NCBI RefSeq assembly: GCF_024733015.1
Contig: NZ_JANKJG010000001.1
Coordinates: forward strand, 496,001 to 560,000
Origin: Pseudosulfitobacter koreensis
GTDB taxonomy: Bacteria > Pseudomonadota > Alphaproteobacteria > Rhodobacterales > Rhodobacteraceae
DNA: 64,000 nucleotides
Reading direction: 5' to 3'
The position numbers were made by a program, and so were the translations under genes. Below the pieces are notes generated by a model. It saw nothing but the letters and a program-made list of their open reading frames with translations, searched no databases and was not told where the DNA came from. This document shows positions 19,238-27,860 of the stretch, in pieces; within the stretch, counting starts at the first letter, position 1; every line of letters starts with the position of its first letter.

Positions 19238-20326
19238 TTATCGCACCTCCATACCAATGGCATGGGCCGCGCGTGCCCTGTCATAGATCGCGGCCATCGC
19301 TTTGGCTTGTGTGGACAACGCGTAGCGTGCGGCGCGTTCTTGTGCCGCTGCACCAAACTGGGTACGCAAGGCCAGACCATCAATCAGACGGTTGACCGTC
19401 GCCGCCAGCGCAGACGCGTCACCGGGCGCATAGAACATCGCAGCACCCTCCCAGAGTTCGCGGTAGGTCCGGATGTCGCTGAGCACCAGCGGCACGGCAG
19501 CGCGCGCAGCTTCGGCCACGGCAAGACCGAAAGGTTCGTAACGCGAGGACGAGACAAAGATGCCCGCGCCCTGTATCAGCGCCAGCGTATCGCGGTGCGG
19601 CAGTGGCCCGAGTTCTTCGGCGTGGGGCAGATCGACCCGCGCGCCATTGCCACCAGACACCGGTCCGGCCATCCGCACCGGCCATGCGATCTGTGATGCG
19701 GCAAGGTCCAGCGTGGCTGCGTCCTTGCCCTCGTCCCACCAGCGCGCGGCAGCGGCCACATAGGGGCGCGACTGCGTCTTGCCCTCCGCCTCGGGGCTGG
19801 CGTTGTGCACCACCTGCAGGCGGTCAATCGTACCGTAGCGGGCAATCAACGCCTTGGCGTGGGCGCGTGAGGGGGCGATAACGGCATCTGCCGCGTCAAA
19901 GCCCGCCCGCGTCAGTTGCGCCTGCCACTGCCAGCTTTCAGGCAATTCGCCGCCCTTGACCGCAGCGAACCAAGTGACAATGCAGGAATGCGAGACCGTA
20001 ACCACGGGTATATCCAGATCTAGCCCCACGGCCTGACTGGGCAGGTTAAGATGCAAAAGATCGACACGGTGCCGCCGGGCCAATGCCGCGATCTGGCCGG
20101 GCACATCGCGCAGGGCGTCAGCGTCCTGCACCATCCAGTCCAACGGCCCGTCGCACCATTCCAGCTGGCCCACCGCTTTGGCCTCTTCGCGTTGTGCCTC
20201 GGTGGGGCGGGGACCGAACCCGACAAAGATGACCTCGTGGTCCCGCGCCCGCAGGCCTCGGCCAAGGTCGAGCGCGTAGCGCCATACACCGCCTACTGCA
20301 TCAAGGGTCATCAGCAGCCGGGTCAT
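19238..20326 (-). CDS. GT4-family glycosyltransferase
   Basis: A 362-residue GT-B enzyme of glycosyltransferase group 4. The N-terminal acceptor domain starts TRLLMTLDAVGGVWRYALDL, with the Gly-rich loop common in this group. The donor domain shows SSSRYEPFGLAVAEAARAAV, the E-x7-E motif of retaining GT4 enzymes, then VPLVLSDIRTYRELW. Translation starts at the ATG that overlaps the upstream stop (20323-20326); the longer frame to 20521 only runs into the neighbouring gene. Donor and acceptor are unknown. Confidence 0.88.
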   Translation of the reverse strand: MTRLLMTLDAVGGVWRYALDLGRGLRARDHEVIFVGFGPRPTEAQREEAKAVGQLEWCDGPLDWMVQDADALRDVPGQIAALARRHRVDLLHLNLPSQAVGLDLDIPVVTVSHSCIVTWFAAVKGGELPESWQWQAQLTRAGFDAADAVIAPSRAHAKALIARYGTIDRLQVVHNASPEAEGKTQSRPYVAAAARWWDEGKDAATLDLAASQIAWPVRMAGPVSGGNGARVDLPHAEELGPLPHRDTLALIQGAGIFVSSSRYEPFGLAVAEAARAAVPLVLSDIRTYRELWEGAAMFYAPGDASALAATVNRLIDGLALRTQFGAAAQERAARYALSTQAKAMAAIYDRARAAHAIGMEVR

Positions 20327-22329
20327 GACGCCACCGCCCGCTGCGCGCGGGTGTCTTCGGGCGAAAGCCCCCGGTTCAGGCGCAGCCAATCGGCCAATTG
20401 CGCAAGCCCTTCCTGCCAGCCGATGCGCGCCTGCCAGCCGGTGCGCGCGCTCAGCAAGCCGGTGTCGGCGACAAACCACAGCTGATCGCCCTGTCGCCAG
20501 CCATGACGGGTGATGTCGCAAGGCCGACCTGTCAGCGTTGCGATCTGGTCCAGCACCGCGTTCAGACTGACCGCATTTCGCGCGCCGCCGCCAAGATTGA
20601 AAGCGGTGCCGCTTACCCTGTCGATGTTGTCCAGCACGCTGCGATAGGCTGCAACCGCATCGTCCACGTGCAGCACATCGCGCACCTGCTTGCCGTCGCC
20701 ATAGATCGAGATCGGTGCGCCTTGCAGCGCCCGGATCAGGAAATGTGCCACCCAGCCCTGATCCTCGGTGCCGAACTGGCGGGGGCCATAGATGCAGCTC
20801 ATCCGCAAAACGGCGGCCGGAATGTCATAGGATTTCGCGTAGTCCAGTACATATTGGTCGGCCACGCCTTTGGAACAGCCGTAGGGCGTGCAAAATTCCA
20901 ATTTGCGGTCCTCGCCTATGCCGCCCTCGCGGATGGCCCTGTCAACGGGCAAGTGGCGGTCGGCGTGTTCGGCCATTTCGATATCGTCGAGCGCACCGTA
21001 AACCTTGTTGGTGCTTGCAAAGAGCACCGGCAAGCGACGTCCGGTGGCGCGCACCGCCTCAAGCAGGTTCAGCGTGCCCCGCGCGTTGATCTCGAAGTCC
21101 TCCACCGGATCGGTCAGGCTGGTGGTCACCGCAGTCTGCGCCGCCAGATGCACCACCGCGGCGGCGTCCTGCGTGGCCGCGCGCAGGCTGGAGACATCGC
21201 GCAGGTCCGCTGGCACCGGATGCAGCCGCGCACCGTGGCGGTCGGCGAGCCAGTGCATGTTCTGCTCGACGCCGGGGCGCGCAAGATTGTCATAGACGAT
21301 CACCTCGCGGCCTTCGTTCAGGAAGCTGTCCGCAAGATTGCTGCCGATAAAGCCGCTGCCGCCGGTGATCATCACGGGACGGGCGGCAGTTTTCAAAGCC
21401 GGAGCGGCAAGACGCGTGACCTCGCGCACCCGCTCCACCCCGCCCGACGCCAGCATGCGGGCCAGCAGCTTTGGCCGGTTGCGCGCGTCGACCGCGCCCA
21501 TGTGATAGTGACGTGGATCGAACCAAAGCCCTTCCTGCACCGCCACGTCCTCGGGCAGGTCGCGCCAGCCGTACCAATAGACACGGTCGGCACCCGCGTC
21601 GTAGGCCTCGATGAACCGGCGCATCTGCACGGCTTCGTCCCCGCGCCAGGTGGAATAGCCGGTTTCGGTCAGCCAGATTTCCGCGCCGGGATTGTATCGG
21701 TCAAGGATTGCGCGGGTTTCGCCAAGCGCCGCGCTCCAGCCCTGCCACGATCCCTCTTCGCTGTCCCATGTGCCCGGAAAGCCGTGCACGCCGACGGCTG
21801 CCATTTCGGCCAGCACGCCTCGCTGACCCATCAGATCCAGCCAGATCGGATCAAACGGAGCGGGTCCGCCCAACACTGCATTCCAGCCGCGCTTGTTGAT
21901 CCAATGGGCGGCGCCGCCCACCATTTCGCAGAACATCTGGTGATCTGTGTCATGCCTCCAGTCCCAATCCAGCAGGTTGTTGGGCTCGTTCCACAGCTCA
22001 ACATGGGAAAAGTGACGTCCGTGCCGCGTCAGCACTTGATCAATGAAATCGGCATAGGACTTCAGGTCGTGCGGCGGACCGGAGCTGCGTCCGGTGCGCG
22101 ACAGCGAAGGCGGCGTGTAGTGCACGCACGGCAGCAGGTCGATCTCGCGCCCCAGATAGGGCAGCAGCCAATCGTACCACGCGGCACCCCCCGGTGCATG
22201 ATATTCTGCCCACGACAGATGTGTGCGCAGATAAGTCGCCCCGGCGGCGCGCATGTCCGCCAATGCCTGCTTGACGCGCGCGTGTTCATTGGGACGAAAC
22301 CATTCGGCAAAGCCATATGCGCTGGTCAC
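20323..22329 (-). CDS. fusion of a clan-A glycoside hydrolase-like domain and an NAD-dependent epimerase
   Basis: A 668-residue two-domain protein. Residues 1 to about 305 form a TIM-barrel like GH-A hydrolases: VELWNEPNN holds the candidate acid/base Glu115 at the end of strand 4 and IWLTETGYSTW the candidate nucleophile Glu222 at strand 7. Residues about 318-668 are an extended SDR starting ITGGSGFIGSNLADSF, with YDNLARPGVEQNMHWL and RMSCIYGPRQFGTEDQGW as in CDP-paratose/CDP-tyvelose 2-epimerases. There is no signal peptide, so the hydrolase would act in the cytosol. It overlaps its neighbours by ATGA on both sides. A true fusion is supported by one unbroken frame. Confidence 0.85.
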   Translation of the reverse strand: MTSAYGFAEWFRPNEHARVKQALADMRAAGATYLRTHLSWAEYHAPGGAAWYDWLLPYLGREIDLLPCVHYTPPSLSRTGRSSGPPHDLKSYADFIDQVLTRHGRHFSHVELWNEPNNLLDWDWRHDTDHQMFCEMVGGAAHWINKRGWNAVLGGPAPFDPIWLDLMGQRGVLAEMAAVGVHGFPGTWDSEEGSWQGWSAALGETRAILDRYNPGAEIWLTETGYSTWRGDEAVQMRRFIEAYDAGADRVYWYGWRDLPEDVAVQEGLWFDPRHYHMGAVDARNRPKLLARMLASGGVERVREVTRLAAPALKTAARPVMITGGSGFIGSNLADSFLNEGREVIVYDNLARPGVEQNMHWLADRHGARLHPVPADLRDVSSLRAATQDAAAVVHLAAQTAVTTSLTDPVEDFEINARGTLNLLEAVRATGRRLPVLFASTNKVYGALDDIEMAEHADRHLPVDRAIREGGIGEDRKLEFCTPYGCSKGVADQYVLDYAKSYDIPAAVLRMSCIYGPRQFGTEDQGWVAHFLIRALQGAPISIYGDGKQVRDVLHVDDAVAAYRSVLDNIDRVSGTAFNLGGGARNAVSLNAVLDQIATLTGRPCDITRHGWRQGDQLWFVADTGLLSARTGWQARIGWQEGLAQLADWLRLNRGLSPEDTRAQRAVAS

Positions 22330-23429
22330 GATACCAGCCTCCGGGTTTCAAGCTGGCGGCGCATCTCGTTGCCGCGGTCGATGACGGTCTGGCCGCGCAC
22401 CCAATCGACAAAATCGCCAAGCGAGTTTTCCAGCCGCAGCTCCGGAGAGAAGCCCAGACGCGCCTGCGCCTTTGAGATATCGGCAAAGCAGTTGCGGATA
22501 TCGCCCGCCCGTGAGCGCCCCAAAATCTCAGGGGTCAGATCGGGGCGCCCCATTTCATCGGCCAGCAGGGCCGCGACGCGGGCGATGCTGTAGGCGTGCC
22601 CAGACCCGATGTTGAACACCTCGCCACCGATGTCCGGCGTTTCGAGCGCCAGCCGAAAAGCACGGGCCACGTCCGCCACATGCACGAAGTCACGCTGCTG
22701 CGCGCCGTCTTCAAAGATTGTCGGCCGCTCGCCGCTGGCCAGACGCGAGGCGAAATTCGCCAGCACGCCGGTATAGGGGTTGGACAGGGCCTGTCCCGCG
22801 CCGAACACGTTGAAGAGCCGCAACGCCACGGTGTCGGGCGCATAGGTGTTGCCAAAGATCAGGACGGCGCGTTCCTGCGCATATTTCGTAAGCGCATAGA
22901 TCGACGCCAGATCGACATGCTTTGTCTCGTCGGTGGGCACCGCGCGCAAGGGTGCCTCGTCAGGCCCGAGTATATCCCACTGACCGGCGCGCACGGCGGC
23001 GGGGTCGCGGCGCGCATCATCGACTGTGTCACCGGCGCTGGTCACATACCGCCCCTCGCCGTAGACGCTCATCGACGAGGCGACCACAACCCGTTCCACC
23101 GGATGATCCAGCAGCGCTTCGAGCAAGACCGCAGTGCCCAGATCATTGGCGCCGACATAGCGCGCAATCTCGTACATCGACTGGCCCACACCGACTTCCG
23201 CCGCCAGATGCACCACCGCGTCGCACCCCTCCAACGCGCGGCGCAGCGCCTGCGCATCGCGCATGTCGCCGCGGACGAAATCGACATCTTCGGGAAGCGG
23301 CGCGGCGTCCTGGTGCACCTGTTCGATCAGGGCATCATACACGCGGACATCATGCCCGTTTTCCATAAGTTCCTTACTGACTTCGCGGCCTATAAACCCG
23401 CCGCCGCCGGTGATGAGTACACGTGCCAC
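22326..23429 (-). CDS. NAD-dependent nucleotide-sugar epimerase/dehydratase
   Basis: A 367-residue extended SDR. The NAD loop is ITGGGGFIGREVSKEL, the catalytic Tyr-x3-Lys is IYALTKYAQE, and RLFNVFGAGQALSNPYTGVL matches UDP-sugar epimerases and dehydratases. I place the start at the GTG 23427-23429, directly after AGGAGG at the right distance; the open frame to 23540 has no ribosome site and no homology. It is the first gene of the nine-gene minus-strand operon and faces a divergent dehydrogenase pair across about 200 bp. Confidence 0.85.
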   Translation of the reverse strand: MARVLITGGGGFIGREVSKELMENGHDVRVYDALIEQVHQDAAPLPEDVDFVRGDMRDAQALRRALEGCDAVVHLAAEVGVGQSMYEIARYVGANDLGTAVLLEALLDHPVERVVVASSMSVYGEGRYVTSAGDTVDDARRDPAAVRAGQWDILGPDEAPLRAVPTDETKHVDLASIYALTKYAQERAVLIFGNTYAPDTVALRLFNVFGAGQALSNPYTGVLANFASRLASGERPTIFEDGAQQRDFVHVADVARAFRLALETPDIGGEVFNIGSGHAYSIARVAALLADEMGRPDLTPEILGRSRAGDIRNCFADISKAQARLGFSPELRLENSLGDFVDWVRGQTVIDRGNEMRRQLETRRLVS

Positions 23430-23633
23430 TTCAACCTCCTCGTCGTATTTTGTCAGATTTAATGGGCGCCTGATTTGGTCTCCCAATCTGGTTCTGTAAC
23501 CCCCAGTTGTGCGAACGGTTCCCGAATTTTGCTGCAGCATCAGCAGGAACCAAAATCCGTTCCAGTCGTTGGAAATCGAAATACTGGCGGCGCGTTACAG
23601 ACGGATCTGCTGCCAGACGTGCTGGAGATTTTC

Positions 23634-24638
23634 ATGGACGCCAAGTCACCAAAGGAAATGCAGAGGGCCGGATCAAAGATGATGCTGGCCGCAAGGATGG
23701 TCGGGCCGGGGCAAGTCGATCTGGTCGAGCGGCCCATGCCGGTACCGGGTCCCGCACAGGTGCGGATTGCGCTCGAAGGGTGCGGTGTCTGCGCCTCCAA
23801 TCTCGGTCCATGGGCGGGGCCTGACTGGATGGAATTCCCAACGGAAAGCGGCGCACCCGGCCACGAAGGCTGGGGGCATATCGATGCCTTGGGCAGTGAT
23901 GTGACCGGGCTGAAGGTGGGCGAGCGTGTCGCCTTTCTGGGGCAGCACAGTTACGCCACCTTCGATCTCGCGGATGCGCGCCACGTGGTGAGGTTGCCGC
24001 CGGAACTGGACGGCCTGCCGTTTCCGGGCGAGGCCTTGGGCTGCGCGATGAATATCCTTGCGCGCAGCGGGATCAAACCGGGCATGCGGGTTGCCATCAT
24101 CGGGATCGGTTTCTTGGGTGCTGCGCTGACCAGACTGGCCGCAAACGAGGGGGCCGAGGTGATCGCCATTGCGCGGCGGGACCTGTCACTGGCGCTGGCG
24201 CGACAGATGGGGGCGGCCCATACGATTGCGCTGGAAGACCACTGGGAGACCATCGAAGAGGTGCGCGCGCTGACCGAGGACACGCTGTGCGAGGTGGTGA
24301 TCGAAGCGGCAGGCGCGCAATGGCCGCTCGATCTGGCCGGGGATCTGGTGGGCACACACGGACGACTGGTGATCGCGGGTTATCACCAGGACGGCCCCCG
24401 GCAAGTGAACATGCAGAACTGGAACTGGCGCGGGATCGACGTGATCAATGCCCATGAACGCGACCCCGCCACCTGCGTCGCGGGCATGGAACGCGCGGTA
24501 AAGGCCGTGGTCGCCAGAAAGCTGGACATCGCGCCGCTTGTGACCCATCGGTTCGCGCTTGATCACCTGGGCGCTGCGCTTGATGCCACCCGAGACAAGC
24601 CCGACGGTTTCGTCAAGGCGTGGGTCGCATGTCGCTAG
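23634..24638 (+). CDS. zinc-type medium-chain alcohol/polyol dehydrogenase
   Basis: A 334-residue MDR protein. The catalytic zinc ligands fit GCGVCASNLGPW (Cys) and APGHEGWGHI (His-Glu); the NAD loop is IGIGFLGAALTRLAA. The four-cysteine structural zinc lobe is absent, giving a short form. The start is uncertain: the open frame reaches 23475, but homology begins near residue 15 of the 23634 start, which has CTGGAG upstream. It overlaps the next gene (a Gfo/Idh/MocA dehydrogenase) and is divergent from the glycan operon, so it may oxidise or reduce a sugar intermediate of that pathway. Confidence 0.85.
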   Translation: MDAKSPKEMQRAGSKMMLAARMVGPGQVDLVERPMPVPGPAQVRIALEGCGVCASNLGPWAGPDWMEFPTESGAPGHEGWGHIDALGSDVTGLKVGERVAFLGQHSYATFDLADARHVVRLPPELDGLPFPGEALGCAMNILARSGIKPGMRVAIIGIGFLGAALTRLAANEGAEVIAIARRDLSLALARQMGAAHTIALEDHWETIEEVRALTEDTLCEVVIEAAGAQWPLDLAGDLVGTHGRLVIAGYHQDGPRQVNMQNWNWRGIDVINAHERDPATCVAGMERAVKAVVARKLDIAPLVTHRFALDHLGAALDATRDKPDGFVKAWVACR

Positions 24639-25651
24639 ACGCTGCCGCCATAGCCCGCCCCCGGCTTGGATTTCTAGGTCTGGGCTGGATAGGACGACAT
24701 CGGATGCAGGCGGTCGCCGAGACCGGTCTGGTCGAGATTGCGGCGCTTGCCGATCCGGTGGCGGACTGTCTGGCCGAAGCCGGAGCACTGGCACCGGATG
24801 CGGCGCAGGGCAGTGACATGGAAACCCTGCTTGCCGAAGACTGCGACGGGATCGTCATCGCCACACCCAGCGCGCTTCACGCCCGGCAGACGATCCGCGC
24901 GCTTGAGAGCGGCGCGGCGGTGTTTTGCCAAAAGCCGCTGGGCCGTGATGCGAACGAGGCCACACAAACGGTTGCTGCCGCCCAGAAGGCGGACCGTCTG
25001 CTGGGCCTCGATCTGTGCTATCGCAAGACCGCCGCTATGCAAGCGATCCGGGATGTCGTGCGGCGCGGCGACATCGGCGACGTCTTCGCCGCCGATCTGG
25101 TGTTCCACAATGCCTACGGGCCAGACAAGCCGTGGTTTTACGATGCCGCACTTGCCGGCGGGGGCTGCGTGATGGATCTGGGCGTGCATCTGGTGGACCT
25201 GGCGCTGTGGATGCTGGATTTTCCTGTGGTTAAAGACATGTCTGCGCAGCTTTTCGCAGAAGGAAAGCCGCTGTCCACGCGTGACCAGGTCGAAGATTAC
25301 GCCACCGTCACGCTGCAACTGGATTCTGGCGCAGCGGTGCGTATCGCCTGTTCGTGGAACCTTTCGGCAGGACAGGACGCGGTGATCGGGGCCGATTTTC
25401 ATGGCACGCGTGGTGGCGTTTGCATGCGCAACCTTGGCGGCTCCTTCTTCGACTTCGAAGCCTGTCACCACACCGGCACGACCAGCCGCCTGCTGTGCGC
25501 GCCGCCCGACAACTGGGGTGGACGCGCAATAGAAGAATGGGCAGGACAGCTGGCGCAAGGGGCCTGCTTTGACCCCCGCGCCTTCCACTTCATTCAACTC
25601 TCGGAAACAATCGACCGCATCTATGCCGGGTCGCTTCAACAGCGCTCATAA
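24629..25651 (+). CDS. Gfo/Idh/MocA-family oxidoreductase
   Basis: A 340-residue NAD(P)-dependent sugar dehydrogenase. The Rossmann loop is LGFLGLGWIGRHRMQAV, the hallmark EKP-type motif appears as VFCQKPLGRD (Gln for Glu), and the C-terminal domain has GGGCVMDLGVHLVDLALWML with the conserved DxGxHxxD motif. The start overlaps the stop of the alcohol dehydrogenase (ATG 24629; a GTG at 24620 is also possible). Members oxidise or reduce sugars, inositols or nucleotide sugars. With its partner it forms the plus-strand arm of the glycan island. Confidence 0.87.
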   Translation: MSLDAAAIARPRLGFLGLGWIGRHRMQAVAETGLVEIAALADPVADCLAEAGALAPDAAQGSDMETLLAEDCDGIVIATPSALHARQTIRALESGAAVFCQKPLGRDANEATQTVAAAQKADRLLGLDLCYRKTAAMQAIRDVVRRGDIGDVFAADLVFHNAYGPDKPWFYDAALAGGGCVMDLGVHLVDLALWMLDFPVVKDMSAQLFAEGKPLSTRDQVEDYATVTLQLDSGAAVRIACSWNLSAGQDAVIGADFHGTRGGVCMRNLGGSFFDFEACHHTGTTSRLLCAPPDNWGGRAIEEWAGQLAQGACFDPRAFHFIQLSETIDRIYAGSLQQRS

Positions 25652-26483
25652 GGTCTTTTGAAGCGACAGCATCGGTGCGACGGCGGGCCGGTTCATCAGC
25701 AGTGACATCATTGAGCATCTGCGATCTGGGCAGCTAAATTCTTGAACAATTCTTGGTGGTCTGGCGGCGCAGGCGCCCTGAAACAGGATCGTGGCCGACC
25801 TCTTGGAACTTGCAGGGTCTCCTTCAAGCCTTGCTTGGATTGGGTCCGGTGCTGCCTTTCGCCTGCACGGTCAGCGGCTTGCCCCGCTTGCTTGGCGGTG
25901 AATGTGGATTTTGGTTTTTCGGGTGTTCAATTAGACCTGCATGATAATGGCGGCGTTCAACCTCGCGCAGAAGCGTCAGACCCGCATCCGAACTCAACTA
26001 GGCCCGAGCGTAGAATATAGAGGTTTCCACTGCGGTCTCCTTCCATGCGCTTTGATTCTGACGCACAACCTGAGGTGCTTGTTCCGCACTGCATGGCTGT
26101 CGTGGAAAGCGTCGTGGCCAGAGGCGCGGCGGGCGGGAACATTGGCGAACGTCCTGTGTTGTACTTATCTGACGGACAGAGCCATGCTGACAGACAGGCC
26201 AGTGCGATGAAGATACCCAAAGACGCCGCCTTCGACAGCACCATGACGCGTAGCCTGTCCTACACTGTGCGAGATCAGAATACAGACCTGGCGGTCAACA
26301 GAATTCCTGCGCGCCCCCCGTCGGGGTTTCGCATGACAGAAATCATGGTTCAAAAATGACTGTGGGCCATTCGCTCGCGGAAGAGGCTGACGCTGCCGAC
26401 AGATCGAAAATTTGCTATTGCGGGTGCATTATGTTCGTCAGAGACGGGCGACGGCGCCCCAGCGAGCGCAAGGACACCATGCC
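25652..26483. other. 830-bp gap without a supported gene
   Basis: Between two converging gene groups. Several short frames are open (25742-26020 plus, 25957-26244 minus, 26045-26359 plus), but none has a recognised domain or convincing ribosome site, and overlapping frames on both strands are equally open. The 25957-26244 minus frame starts with a signal-like hydrophobic run but nothing else supports it. GC and codon pattern look less ordered than in neighbouring genes, which fits decayed sequence. A hairpin-like GGGCG/CGCCC lies near 26444-26460. Confidence 0.5.
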
Positions 26484-27848
26484 TTAGAACGACCGTGTGA
26501 CCCCAAGACTGGTCGAGACGTTGCGATAGCTGTTGATGACGATGTTTGAATTCTGACGCTCAACACCAAACTTGATCACAGGGGCGAAACCGCGATAGCT
26601 CCAATTCTGGTTGGTGATGTGCACGGTCGCGGCGGTTTTTCGGTCCATGCGCTGCACGCCGTACAGGGGATGAATGCCGTCAAAGTCGTTGTGATCGTAA
26701 GAAAGATCCAACCCAACCCGCAGCCCGCCGACAAAGGTGTAATCGCCCCCGATGGACAGCCCCTGTGCGTGGCCCGCAGCGAGGGAATAGGCGCTGGACC
26801 GGTTTTCAAACCGCGCACCGGCTCGCAAGACCAACTGCGCCGATGCGGCATAGGCAAGCTGCACGTTTGCCGCAGCCCGGCGCACATCATAGGCGCTTTG
26901 GACATAGGAAAGCTGTTCGTGCTGCACGCCGAACGACAGGCGCGCCCGTTGGCCCAACGCAAAGCCATAGCCCAGTGCCAGCCCCTGCGAGCGGGTGTAG
27001 GTGCTGTTGTCCAGTCGCCGTTGCGTCGCGAAGACGTCTGCAGTCAGCCTACGCCCCGACTGGTCAAAGTGCACGATCCCCGCGGTTGCGCGCAGGAAAA
27101 CGTCGTCGGGCGCGCGTCCGTCGAACAATCGCGCCTGCGCGTCGATCCCAAACCTTGCGCGTGTGCGTTCGCCGATCATCGGCAACGCGGCCAGGCCAAA
27201 GCCCAGCTCGACGCCGGTGGCGGGTTCTTCGCGGGCGTTTGGGTTGATGTTAAAGACCAGCCCGCCCAGGTTCACGGTTTCCGCCTGGGTCCGCCGTGCG
27301 GCGTTGCTTTCTGGGGTCAGGGCAAAGCGGAAATATCCCTGCCAGTTCTTCGAGCGTTCCAACCGGTCGATCTGGTTTTGAACCTGGGTCTGCACCTGCG
27401 GCGGCAAGTCCGCCCCCTTGACCTGTTCAAGGTGATAGCGCGCGCGCTTGTGCTGGCCCGATGCGACAAGCGCGCCTGCCAGTTCCAGCCGGAACATGGG
27501 GTTGGCGGGCACTTGCGCCACCAGTTTCGACAGCGGCGCCACCGCTGCGTCGGGGCGCCCCGCGCGGGCATTGGCCACACCCAGAATCCACAGACGCCGC
27601 AGCGCTTCGGTCTGCGATTTCGGGGCATAGGCTTCAAGCTGCGGGATGACCTGCGCCGCCTGACCGTCGAGAACGGCCTTTTCCGCAGCATCCAGAGTGA
27701 AGGCATGGCCAGATTGCGGCCAGGCCAGCGCGACCGCCGTAACCAGAGAAAAAATCAGGAAAAACCGCGCACCGAACGTCAAATCATACCCTTCCCCGTC
27801 ACACGCCAAAGCGATGGGCGAGAGACCCCGCCCATCTGTTTGGCGCAA
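26484..27848 (-). CDS. surface lipoprotein assembly modifier (Slam-type, DUF560) outer-membrane protein
   Basis: Slam proteins (type XI secretion) move lipoproteins to the outer face of the outer membrane. This 454-residue protein has an N-terminal hydrophobic export signal (FFLIFSLVTAVALAWPQ), a TPR-like helical domain (about residues 50-170) and a C-terminal beta-barrel. The barrel opens with GYFRFALTPESNAARRTQAE and TVNLGGLVFNINPNARE, strings typical of the family, and ends in a terminal Phe (LGVTRSF), the outer-membrane assembly signal. Two TTG starts are possible (27848, 27782). It lies 12 bp after a lipoprotein gene with a TbpB-like barrel, its probable cargo. Confidence 0.85.
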   Translation of the reverse strand: MRQTDGRGLSPIALACDGEGYDLTFGARFFLIFSLVTAVALAWPQSGHAFTLDAAEKAVLDGQAAQVIPQLEAYAPKSQTEALRRLWILGVANARAGRPDAAVAPLSKLVAQVPANPMFRLELAGALVASGQHKRARYHLEQVKGADLPPQVQTQVQNQIDRLERSKNWQGYFRFALTPESNAARRTQAETVNLGGLVFNINPNAREEPATGVELGFGLAALPMIGERTRARFGIDAQARLFDGRAPDDVFLRATAGIVHFDQSGRRLTADVFATQRRLDNSTYTRSQGLALGYGFALGQRARLSFGVQHEQLSYVQSAYDVRRAAANVQLAYAASAQLVLRAGARFENRSSAYSLAAGHAQGLSIGGDYTFVGGLRVGLDLSYDHNDFDGIHPLYGVQRMDRKTAATVHITNQNWSYRGFAPVIKFGVERQNSNIVINSYRNVSTSLGVTRSF

Positions 27849-27860
27849 CGACCTCTTGCC

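Noticed and set aside
20398..22593. 731-codon open frame on the plus strand
   Set aside because: Antisense to the hydrolase-epimerase fusion and its neighbour, both of which have strong motifs; low-complexity product.
25957..26244. 96-codon minus frame with a hydrophobic N-terminus
   Set aside because: The rest of the product has no motif, no ribosome site is visible, and overlapping frames compete. Kept only as part of the described gap.
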